A stretch of 11,019 nucleotides of DNA, from positions 1 to 11,019 of the forward strand of contig NZ_SMMD01000847.1 of NCBI RefSeq assembly GCF_009711475.1, read 5' to 3'. The notes under the pieces are model-generated. The model was given only the letters and a program-made list of their open reading frames with translations, was not told where the DNA came from and did no database searches. The DNA comes from Fulvivirga aurantia (GTDB lineage: Bacteria; Bacteroidota; Bacteroidia; Cytophagales; Cyclobacteriaceae). The translations under genes were made by a program, and so were the position numbers. Below, in pieces: positions 1 through 6,849 of this stretch (the stretch's first letter is position 1; each line of letters starts with the position of its first letter).

Positions 1-7
1 ATATATA

Positions 8-45
8 AGTCATCCTCAAACAGGAGGGGGTGGAGGGGGATGACT
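8..45. repeat. 8-bp inverted repeat enclosing a G-rich tandem octamer
   Basis: The arms AGTCATCC (8-15) and GGATGACT (38-45) are perfect complements around a 22-nt loop. The inner loop and right arm hold two copies of GGAGGGGG (23-30 and 32-39) separated by one T, giving four G-tracts on the plus strand. It lies downstream of the leftward GH57-like gene, beyond that gene's terminator. It could be a second terminator-like hairpin, or a G-quadruplex-prone element on the plus strand. What lies to its left is outside the window, so its role cannot be settled. Confidence 0.55.
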
Positions 46-57
46 CAATACAATATA

Positions 58-87
58 TTTTTACCGCAAAAAGTCCCCAGAGGGGAT
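58..87 (-). terminator. Intrinsic terminator of the leftward glucan operon
   Basis: Read on the minus strand, a short GC-rich hairpin (TCCCC, loop TCT, GGGGA; plus-strand 74-86) is followed immediately by C and a run of five T, then GCGG and another A/T stretch. It begins a few bases after the stop codon of the GH57-like gene, where a Rho-independent terminator is expected. The stem is only 5 bp but all its pairs are intact. The five A and five T flanking ACCGC could add pairing for transcription in the other direction. Confidence 0.6.
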
Positions 88-89
88 GT

Positions 90-1073
90 TTATGTGTGGC
101 GCAGGGCTATGGCTGTGAGTATATTCATGCTGTAAATAAAGGCCTGATAGGGGTTTTCATCTGTACCGTCTTTGAGGTTAAGCAGTTTCTCAGGTTGACA
201 TAAAAGCATAAGTATTTTCCATTCATCATCCGATAGCCTATCAGCATGAGCATCGATCAGCGACTTTATCTCCCTGATCAGGGCTTTTTGTAGCGGGCCG
301 GAAATGTAATAGGTGATGGGTAACACCCACTCCGGAGAACTCAGGGGCATACTCGCCAGGTATATGTCTTTTGATTGATGCGCAGAAAGCTTATTTCTCA
401 GCTCATAGATGCCTGCATGTTGAACTTCCTTTTGTTGATAAGAAGAGCCATAGCCATCGGCCAGGGATACATACTCGCTGTTATGCTGGTCACCGTTGGC
501 CAAAATAACCTGAAGTGGCTGCTCACCGGCAGACCAATGTACCTCACCCGGGGTTACCCCGGATAGGTGCCAGCTATTCGCAGGAGCGACAGTCGTTTTG
601 TATCCTATTTCATGAAGATAACTGCAGAGGTCGTTGTCATACAATCCTGCTGTATTGATAAAAAACTGTGCTTCCTGATCAAAGTGCTCTCGATAAGATT
701 GCTGATGAAGCTCAATCTCTTTGCGAAATAGCTGCTTGTGGCACAAATAGCTCAGCGAGTGATAAGCGCAGGATCCGATAAGCTCAACCTGACCAGCATC
801 CAGGTACTTCTTGATTTGGTTTATTGTAGCCACATTTTGCAATGCCAAATGACTCAGAAAAGGCGCGCTAAAATATACCAGCACCTGATTACCTTCTTTT
901 AGGTGATTGATCAGGTGAGAGAGCTTGTCTTTTATTTCTTTCTCAAAAGCCTCGGCAAATCGTTTTTCATCTATTTCTTCCTCAGATAAGTTGCCCGATT
1001 TTCCAACTTCCAGAAAAGAGAGGTTTTTAAAGCTCAACGTAAAATGATAATGTAATACCTGAAACTTATTCAT
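90..1073 (-). CDS. GH57-like (alpha-amylase-like) protein, catalytic residues apparently lost
   Basis: This 327-residue protein resembles family GH57 alpha-amylase-like proteins but is shorter than the 400 or more residues of typical active members. The GH57 scaffold is visible: a histidine-containing N-terminal strand (LHYHF, 7-11, in place of the usual HQP motif), VELIGSCAYHSL (96-107, resembling the family's E-L/I...YYHP motif), INTAGLYDND (139-148) and a C-terminal NPYQAFIYSMNIL (307-319) like the family's SPYDAFxNxMN ending. In active enzymes the third motif reads NTEL(I)Y, with Glu as nucleophile; here Ala142 occupies that place. The DxETxGE motif carrying the catalytic Asp is not recognisable between residues 185 and 225. 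It has no signal peptide, so it is presumably cytoplasmic. Its start overlaps the end of the GT4 gene by 8 bp (ATGAATAA), which suggests translational coupling. A binding or regulatory role on alpha-glucan is inference; an active enzyme with relocated residues is not excluded. Confidence 0.75.
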   Translation of the reverse strand: MNKFQVLHYHFTLSFKNLSFLEVGKSGNLSEEEIDEKRFAEAFEKEIKDKLSHLINHLKEGNQVLVYFSAPFLSHLALQNVATINQIKKYLDAGQVELIGSCAYHSLSYLCHKQLFRKEIELHQQSYREHFDQEAQFFINTAGLYDNDLCSYLHEIGYKTTVAPANSWHLSGVTPGEVHWSAGEQPLQVILANGDQHNSEYVSLADGYGSSYQQKEVQHAGIYELRNKLSAHQSKDIYLASMPLSSPEWVLPITYYISGPLQKALIREIKSLIDAHADRLSDDEWKILMLLCQPEKLLNLKDGTDENPYQAFIYSMNILTAIALRHT

Positions 1074-2274
1074 GCTGAGCAGCTATAATATCAAATATCT
1101 CATCTCCAACATGTGCCCATTTTCTTTGTGCTACCATTTCAGTGTTTTCAGCGATACCCTGTTTCACAATTTTAGAACCACTGAGCACCAACTCAACCTG
1201 CTCTACATAATCATTCACACTGTCGGATTTTGGTATAAAAGCACCTGTTAACACTTCAGAAGCGCCACTATTCGGGCTTATGACCAACGGAAGATCGTTT
1301 AGCGCTGCTTCAAGAGCTACAAGACCGAAAGGCTCAGACACGGAAGGAACGACCATTACTTTACTTTCTTTCATCAAACCATGAAGTGCCTCACGTTCCA
1401 GAAGACCGGTAAAATTAAAATATGGCTGTAGTCCCTTTTCGTTTACCCTGCTTACCACTTCCTGTGAAAGCTCACCATCACCCGCTACGATAAATCTCAG
1501 ATTATCATCTTGGGCCAGTAACCTTTCAGCTATTTCTATAAAAGTGAAAATGCCTTTTTGTTGACTCAATCTGCCGGCAAAGAGTATAATTTTCTCCTTA
1601 AAGGGAGACTCGTAAGCAGCTGCTCGAGCTGGATCTATCCCAAGGTGTACCACCGTGATTTTATCTTCATTTATACCGTATACTTTTTGCATAACCTGCG
1701 CATGGTAGTTACTCACAGCAATGATGTGATCAGCCTTTTGCATGCCTTCTTTCTCCAAATCAAAGACCCAGGAAGCGGTTTTTTTTCCTACCCGGTCATA
1801 ATCGAGGGCGTGTATGTGCAGCACCAATGGTTTATTGTATTTGGCTTTGAGTTGCAATGCAGCACCTATAGACAGCCAATCGTGGGCATAAATTACGTCA
1901 TATTCCAGCGAGCTCGTACGCTCGATCACACTTTGGTTATAGGCTTGCAGTGCATCTTGTAGCTCCAGCGCAATATCAGACTCGTCCTTTGTTTCTGTTT
2001 TTGCCTGACTGTGATAAAAGTAAGGGGTAAGAGCTGAAGAAATATTAATGTGAACCGCTGTAGCATCTACAGTTTTTGTGTCAAGCAAAACACGTTGTAC
2101 ACCAATAGTCATATTTTCAGTCTCTTCAACCGTTTCAGCTTCAGCTACTTGTGCTGGAGAAACAATGGTCAATTCTGTTTTGGCACTTAGGTGTTTGGCG
2201 ATGTTTTCTGTAGCCAGGCCTAATCCATAATTTTGAATTTCTGACTTGGCGGGTCCAATCATTAATACTTTCAT
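1066..2274 (-). CDS. GT4-family glycosyltransferase, probable alpha-glucan synthase
   Basis: This 402-residue protein has the two Rossmann-like domains of a GT-B glycosyltransferase. The N-terminal domain begins MKVLMIGPA with a glycine-bearing loop (YGLGL, 16-20). AHDWLS (130-135) resembles the HDW motif of starch/glycogen-synthase-like enzymes. The C-terminal donor domain shows GRLSQQKG (234-241) with the Arg and Lys that contact donor phosphates, VAGDGEL (263-269), and an E-x7-E pair at Glu314 and Glu322 (EPFGLVALE), all typical of CAZy family GT4. It is the middle gene of the leftward operon, 21 bp after the GH31 gene and overlapping the GH57-like gene. This association points to alpha-glucan synthesis, but the donor (UDP- or ADP-glucose) and acceptor cannot be read from sequence. 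No strong Shine-Dalgarno precedes the ATG. The family call is firm; the exact reaction is inferred from context. Confidence 0.85.
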   Translation of the reverse strand: MKVLMIGPAKSEIQNYGLGLATENIAKHLSAKTELTIVSPAQVAEAETVEETENMTIGVQRVLLDTKTVDATAVHINISSALTPYFYHSQAKTETKDESDIALELQDALQAYNQSVIERTSSLEYDVIYAHDWLSIGAALQLKAKYNKPLVLHIHALDYDRVGKKTASWVFDLEKEGMQKADHIIAVSNYHAQVMQKVYGINEDKITVVHLGIDPARAAAYESPFKEKIILFAGRLSQQKGIFTFIEIAERLLAQDDNLRFIVAGDGELSQEVVSRVNEKGLQPYFNFTGLLEREALHGLMKESKVMVVPSVSEPFGLVALEAALNDLPLVISPNSGASEVLTGAFIPKSDSVNDYVEQVELVLSGSKIVKQGIAENTEMVAQRKWAHVGDEIFDIIAAQHE

Positions 2275-2295
2275 TGGGGTCGTGGTTTAGGTGAT

Positions 2296-4734
2296 CTAAT
2301 ATTCGATTTTTATCTCTTTAAAGTGTTTAGGTATCATGAATTTTATGTTATTTCTTTCCTGAAGAAAAGCCACTGACTCACCATCAACATCTACAGTCTC
2401 CAGTGCGTGTGCTAAACCGTGTAAAATCACTTCAAATTGCTTAAATCCAGACTCAAAATCTCCTTCGGTTGTTTGCGTAAGCGTATATAAGTTGCCGTCA
2501 TGCTTTTGTATGAAAGTTCTCACCAAACTCACACCCCTTTCGAAGTCTTTGGTGTGGCCATCATCTTCATAAAGTACCGATGCTGTTGGCTCATTGCCAG
2601 GGTACACGTTTAATGTAAGTGCTTCCGGCTCGAACTCATCGACATATTGCATTTTTGGCTGCATGGCCACCACTGCTCCGGCCTTTACAAAAATTGGTAT
2701 TTGATCTAGTGGCGCATTTACTTTTATTTCTCTTTTTCCTTCCAGTACCTCATGTGTCCAATAGTTAAACCACTGGCCTTCGGGCAGATACATGGTGCGA
2801 CTGGTGGCACCTTTCTCAGAAATCGGGCAAACCAAGATATGGTCACCAAACAAGAACTCTTCTTCCCGGTTGAGGGTCTCTGTATCATTTTGGTAAACCA
2901 TAGAAATTGATTTTAACATCGGATTGCCAAACTCTGCATACTGCCAGTAAGTGGTGTATAAATAAGGCATTAATTCATACCTCAACTCAATAAACCTTCT
3001 TACTATGCTCAGGTATTTATCCTCAAACTGCCAGGGCTCTTTGTCTCCATGGTCGCCTGAAGAATGTGTTCTAAAAAACGGGTGGAAAGTAGCCAGTTGA
3101 ATCCAGCGGGTATATAATTCACCATCAGGTGAGCCTATAAAGCCCCCTACATCTGAACCGACAAAAGAAACTCCCGAGGCTGCTAAGCGCTGGCACTGTA
3201 CGTTGGCAATTTTCAAATGCTCCCAAGTGGCAATATTATCACCAGTCCAAACAGAGCTAAACCGCTGGATGCCAGCAAAAGCTGATCGGGTGATGGTAAA
3301 ACTGCGTTCATTACCATTAAATCTTTTGAGCCCGGCATAAGTTGCTCTCGCCATTTGCATACCATACACGTTATGCCCTTTTCGGTGGCTACACGGGTGG
3401 CCGTCATAATCATGCCTTACATCCCGAGGGAAGGTGCCTGTTTCAAACACAGCAGGTTCGTTCATATCATTCCAAACACCGGCTATGCCATCATTTACGA
3501 GGCCGCTAAATAAACCTGACCACCATTTTCGGGCTTCCGGATTGGTGAAATCGGGGAAGTGGCACGGACCGGGCCAAACGCTACCTTTAAAACGGGCACC
3601 ATCCATGCGTGTGCAAAAGTAATTGTGGTGAACCCCTTGCTGGTACACCGGATAATAAGGGTCGATTTTAATGCCCGGGTCAATAATAACAATGGTTTTG
3701 AAACCCTCAGCCCTAAGGTCAGCGATCATTTTCTTTGGGTCAGGAAATCGCTCATTGTCCCAGGTAAAGCATCGGTAGCCATCCATATAGTCGATGTCTA
3801 GATGGATCACGTCACATGGGATTTTTTTTGATCTGAAATTATCGGCCAGCTCCCTTACGGTACTTTCAGGGTAGTAGCTCCACTTACTTTGGTGGTAGCC
3901 CAGCGCCCACTTGGGTGGCATCGGTGCTCTTCCGGTAAGTTCTGTGTATTCTTTCACTACATCGAGTAGGTCAGGGCCATAAATGAAATAGTAGCGCATT
4001 TCACCACCCTGAGCCCAAAAGCTTAGGGCTTCTTTTCTTTCTTTTCCGAAATCGAAAAAGGTTCTGAAAGAATTATCTAAAAAAATACCGTAACCGCGAC
4101 CATTTTTGAGTCCGGTGAAAAATGGAATGTTTTTATAAACCGGATCGGTTTCATTGCCATAGCCGTAGCAGTCTGTACCCCATAGTTCACGTCTGGTGCC
4201 GTTTAAGTTGAGGCGACCTGTTTTATCGCCAAGGCTATAATATTTGTAGCTAGGATCAGATTTGAGCGTGGTGATTACAACATCTCCTCCAAACTTCTTT
4301 TCTTCTTTCCAATGGTAGCCTTTTTCATCTTCCATAATGACCTCATCGTGCTCATTACAGATTTTGATTGTAAACTGCTTTTTTGATATGTAGCACTTCA
4401 GAAGTGCAGTTTTTATAAGTATATGATCAGGCTGGTCTTCAAACCTATAGCGGCTATCGCCATGCTCGTAGTCCGGGTCGATAGCGTAAGAAAAATCGTC
4501 TTCGAAATAGCCATCATTAGAAAACCTGAACTTCAGTATTTTCTGATCAATGATACTTAGCTGTAAAACTGTGTTTTTGGCGTATATTTTTAAAGATTGC
4601 TTTTTTAGCTTCCAGCTGATTAACTCACCAGGGTAATACTCAACCTCGGCTGCATCCTTAAATTTCTCAATATAATTCCCCTCAAACTCTGTGTCTTTCT
4701 GTGTTGTGGTTTCCTTGTGTGTTTCTTCCATCAT
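2296..4734 (-). CDS. GH31 family alpha-glucosidase, cytoplasmic
   Basis: This glycoside hydrolase family 31 enzyme (812 residues from this start) probably releases glucose from the non-reducing ends of alpha-glucans or maltooligosaccharides. The order is an N-terminal galactose-mutarotase-like beta domain (to about 265), a TIM barrel (about 270-605) and C-terminal beta domains. In the barrel, HLDIDYMDGY (311-320) shapes the substrate site, VWNDMNEP (420-427) carries the nucleophile Asp423, and WTGDN (496-500) the acid/base Asp499. RTHSSGDHG (555-563) is the family's conserved Arg/His segment. The catalytic set looks complete. There is no signal peptide, so it acts inside the cell. I place the start at the ATG pair at 4734/4731 because GGGAG (4737-4741) lies just upstream; an in-frame GTG at 4776 would add 14 residues but has no clear ribosome site. 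It is the first gene of the leftward operon. Substrate preference (alpha-1,4, alpha-1,6 or other) is not determined by these motifs. Confidence 0.93.
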   Translation of the reverse strand: MMEETHKETTTQKDTEFEGNYIEKFKDAAEVEYYPGELISWKLKKQSLKIYAKNTVLQLSIIDQKILKFRFSNDGYFEDDFSYAIDPDYEHGDSRYRFEDQPDHILIKTALLKCYISKKQFTIKICNEHDEVIMEDEKGYHWKEEKKFGGDVVITTLKSDPSYKYYSLGDKTGRLNLNGTRRELWGTDCYGYGNETDPVYKNIPFFTGLKNGRGYGIFLDNSFRTFFDFGKERKEALSFWAQGGEMRYYFIYGPDLLDVVKEYTELTGRAPMPPKWALGYHQSKWSYYPESTVRELADNFRSKKIPCDVIHLDIDYMDGYRCFTWDNERFPDPKKMIADLRAEGFKTIVIIDPGIKIDPYYPVYQQGVHHNYFCTRMDGARFKGSVWPGPCHFPDFTNPEARKWWSGLFSGLVNDGIAGVWNDMNEPAVFETGTFPRDVRHDYDGHPCSHRKGHNVYGMQMARATYAGLKRFNGNERSFTITRSAFAGIQRFSSVWTGDNIATWEHLKIANVQCQRLAASGVSFVGSDVGGFIGSPDGELYTRWIQLATFHPFFRTHSSGDHGDKEPWQFEDKYLSIVRRFIELRYELMPYLYTTYWQYAEFGNPMLKSISMVYQNDTETLNREEEFLFGDHILVCPISEKGATSRTMYLPEGQWFNYWTHEVLEGKREIKVNAPLDQIPIFVKAGAVVAMQPKMQYVDEFEPEALTLNVYPGNEPTASVLYEDDGHTKDFERGVSLVRTFIQKHDGNLYTLTQTTEGDFESGFKQFEVILHGLAHALETVDVDGESVAFLQERNNIKFMIPKHFKEIKIEY

Positions 4735-5002
4735 GTCTCCCTTTTCTGTAAAATGGGTCAACAGCTCAACATGCACCTTTCTACATTTTTTTAAATGAGT
4801 CGAAAGGCTGGGTTGGTGTCAATTCTTATACAATTTAAGATACTTATTGTACATTTTACACTAAGTACCCCGAGTATTTTTTATCAGACCCAATGATATT
4901 TGGTGATTTATAGAATGATGTTGAAATCATTTTTTAACTTAAAATAGAATTAGAGGAGGAAGTAAAGTCGCGTAATATTCTATAGAGGCAAATAAAAAAT
5001 AT
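4735..5002. promoter_or_regulatory. Divergent intergenic region between the two glucan operons
   Basis: These 268 bp are strongly AT-rich, contain no credible gene, and must hold the promoters of both the leftward GH31 and the rightward GT3 transcripts. I found no convincing Bacteroidota -33/-7 pair. The nearest -7-like word for the rightward direction is GATATTTG (4895-4902, one mismatch to TAnnTTTG) without a -33 partner 19-21 bp upstream. A perfect AGGAGG lies at 4954-4959, but no ATG, GTG or TTG follows at a usable distance. The GT3 ATG at 5003 is instead preceded by the weak AGAGGCA (4984-4990). A 6-bp dyad lies at 4914-4931. Shared regulation of both operons is likely from the layout, but no operator is identified. 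Confidence 0.6.
4914..4931. repeat. Small inverted repeat in the divergent promoter region
   Basis: AATGAT (4914-4919) and ATCATT (4926-4931) are perfectly complementary around a 6-nt loop (GTTGAA), followed by more T residues. It lies 72-89 bp upstream of the glycogen synthase start and could be an operator half-site pair or a leader hairpin. A 6-bp AT-rich dyad is not rare in such DNA, so chance is a real alternative. Confidence 0.35.
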
Positions 5003-6826
5003 ATGGCAGAAAGCAATACACTAAATGCAGATGAGCACTTACTGGCCGAAATCGCCTGGGAGGTTTGTAATCAGGTAGGAGGTATTTACACTGTTATCAG
5101 GTCAAAAGTACCTACCATGGCCAGGCATTGGGGTGAAAATTATGTATTGCTTGGGCCGTATGCTAAAAAAGAAGCCAGCACCGACTTTGAAGAATGTGAG
5201 TTTGAGCATAAAATTCTGAAAGAGGCCATCGACAACTGTCGGGCCAAAGGTTTAGATATTAAAAGCGGGTTTTGGCTGGTTTCAGGTAGGCCAAAAACGA
5301 TTTTATTCAATCACTTCTCAGTTTACCATGAGCTGGGCACTATCAAATATTATTACTGGCAAAATCATAGGATAGATTTCAACCAACACAATCCGTTGAT
5401 GGATGAGGTGTTGGCGTTTGGGTACATGGTGCACCTTTTTCTTTCTGAGCTTACCCGTGTAGCATTGAAACATAAGGTGAAGCCACTGGCTCATTTTCAT
5501 GAATGGATGGCCGCTTCTGCCTTGCCAAATCTCAGGAGAGATCAGGTGCCATTACAAACCGTTTTTACTACTCATGCTACCTTGCTCGGGCGTTATTTGG
5601 CGATGAATGACCCTAAGTTTTACGATCATTTGCCATTTATGGACTGGCAGAGTGAGGCAAAAAATTTCAATATTGAAGCCAATGTAATGCTTGAAAGAGC
5701 CTGTGTGCATGGCGCTCATGTATTTACTACGGTAAGTGAGGTTACCGGTAAGGAGTGCTTGCACCTGCTGGGCCGGAGTCCTGATCTTATTTTGCCCAAT
5801 GGGCTTAATATCGAGCGTTTTTCTGTAGTGCATGAAGTGCAAAATCTACATCACAAATACAAAGATGTGCTTGAGCAGTTTGTGATGGGCCACTTTTTTC
5901 AGAGCTATTCTTTCGATCTTAATAAGACACTATACTTTTTTACGTCAGGGCGGTTTGAGTATTCCAATAAAGGTTATGACCTCACACTAGAGGCGCTGGC
6001 CAGGCTCAACCATCATCTTAAGCAAATGAATTCACCTCTAACAGTGGTGATGTTTTTTGTGACCAAACAACCGGTTCAATCCATCAACCCGGATGTGTTA
6101 AATGCACGAGCTATGCTCGATAAAATTCACACCAATAGTGATGCAATTGTAGAGCAGGTAAAGCAAAGGCTTATCCGTCAATCGGCCGCAAGCAAAGGCG
6201 ATTATAAATTACCTGACCTTAATGCATTGGTTGACGATTACTGGAAATTGCGCCACAGACGCACTATACAATCATGGAAAACTGACCAATTGCCGCCAGT
6301 AGTCACACATAATTTGGTAGATGATAACAATGATGAGATTCTGAATTTTTTGCGTTGCTCAAACCTTGTAAATAACAAAGAAGACAATGTGAAAATCGTT
6401 TATCATCCAGACTTCATTTCTTCTACCAATCCTTTGTTTGGTATGGAGTATGATGACTTCGTGAGGGCTTGCCATCTGGGTGTTTTCCCTAGTTACTATG
6501 AGCCTTGGGGTTACACACCACTTGAGTGCCTGGCACGTGGGGTGTCTGCTGTTACTTCAGATTTATCCGGTTTTGGAGATTATATGAAAAATGTGCCCAT
6601 TGGAGATGAACAACATGGTATTTTCATAGTTAAAAGAGCGAACAAGAGCTTTGATGAAGCTGCTGAAGACTTGTGTAGTACCATGTTGAAGTTTATACAA
6701 AACAGCAGCAGAGCTCGTGTAGATATGCGAAATAAATCAGAGGATTTATCAGAATGCTTTGATTGGAAAAATTTGTACAGGGCCTATGAGCAGAGTTACA
6801 TAAAAGCCGCATCTACACTTTTTTAA
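5003..6826 (+). CDS. GT3 family (eukaryotic-type) glycogen synthase
   Basis: This 607-residue protein is a family GT3 glycogen synthase, the type known from fungi and animals and from some Bacteroidota. It extends alpha-1,4-glucan chains, in characterised members from UDP-glucose. The N-terminal domain opens with AEIAWEVCNQVGGIYTVI (15-32), the GT3 signature with the donor-contacting GG. HFHEWMA (164-170) and TTHATLLGRY (189-198) are also family-typical. The donor domain has GRFEYSNKG (316-324, Arg317 and Lys323) and an E-x7-E at Glu500/Glu508 (EPWGYTPLE). It is shorter than the roughly 700-residue eukaryotic enzymes, lacking their phosphorylated terminal extensions. The C-terminal helix that carries the eukaryotic glucose-6-phosphate-sensing arginine cluster is recognisable (569-588), but only Arg570, Arg572 and Arg576 remain; later positions are Lys578 and Asp581. 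It is the first gene of the rightward operon, 23 bp before the DUF4301 gene. The family call is very firm. Confidence 0.95.
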   Translation: MAESNTLNADEHLLAEIAWEVCNQVGGIYTVIRSKVPTMARHWGENYVLLGPYAKKEASTDFEECEFEHKILKEAIDNCRAKGLDIKSGFWLVSGRPKTILFNHFSVYHELGTIKYYYWQNHRIDFNQHNPLMDEVLAFGYMVHLFLSELTRVALKHKVKPLAHFHEWMAASALPNLRRDQVPLQTVFTTHATLLGRYLAMNDPKFYDHLPFMDWQSEAKNFNIEANVMLERACVHGAHVFTTVSEVTGKECLHLLGRSPDLILPNGLNIERFSVVHEVQNLHHKYKDVLEQFVMGHFFQSYSFDLNKTLYFFTSGRFEYSNKGYDLTLEALARLNHHLKQMNSPLTVVMFFVTKQPVQSINPDVLNARAMLDKIHTNSDAIVEQVKQRLIRQSAASKGDYKLPDLNALVDDYWKLRHRRTIQSWKTDQLPPVVTHNLVDDNNDEILNFLRCSNLVNNKEDNVKIVYHPDFISSTNPLFGMEYDDFVRACHLGVFPSYYEPWGYTPLECLARGVSAVTSDLSGFGDYMKNVPIGDEQHGIFIVKRANKSFDEAAEDLCSTMLKFIQNSSRARVDMRNKSEDLSECFDWKNLYRAYEQSYIKAASTLF

Positions 6827-6849
6827 AACAACATTAACAGAGAAAATAA

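Noticed and set aside
1558..1962. 134-codon open frame on the plus strand inside the GT4 gene
   Set aside because: It lies wholly inside a well-supported GT4 coding region on the other strand, and its translation shows no recognisable domain.
3213..3801. Several 60-80 codon open frames on both strands inside the GH31 gene
   Set aside because: All overlap the catalytic barrel coding region in other frames and are out-of-frame shadows.
4735..4776. A longer GH31 protein starting at an in-frame GTG at 4776
   Set aside because: The GTG has no spaced Shine-Dalgarno, while the ATG pair at 4734/4731 follows GGGAG, and the extra 14 residues do not resemble the family. It cannot be fully excluded.
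4895..4902. GATATTTG as the -7 element of the glycogen synthase promoter
   Set aside because: There is no TTG-type -33 element 19-21 bp upstream, so it is mentioned only as a weak candidate.
5318..5842. Minus-strand open frames of 60 and 96 codons inside the glycogen synthase gene
   Set aside because: They are antisense to a strongly conserved GT3 domain and have no independent coding evidence.
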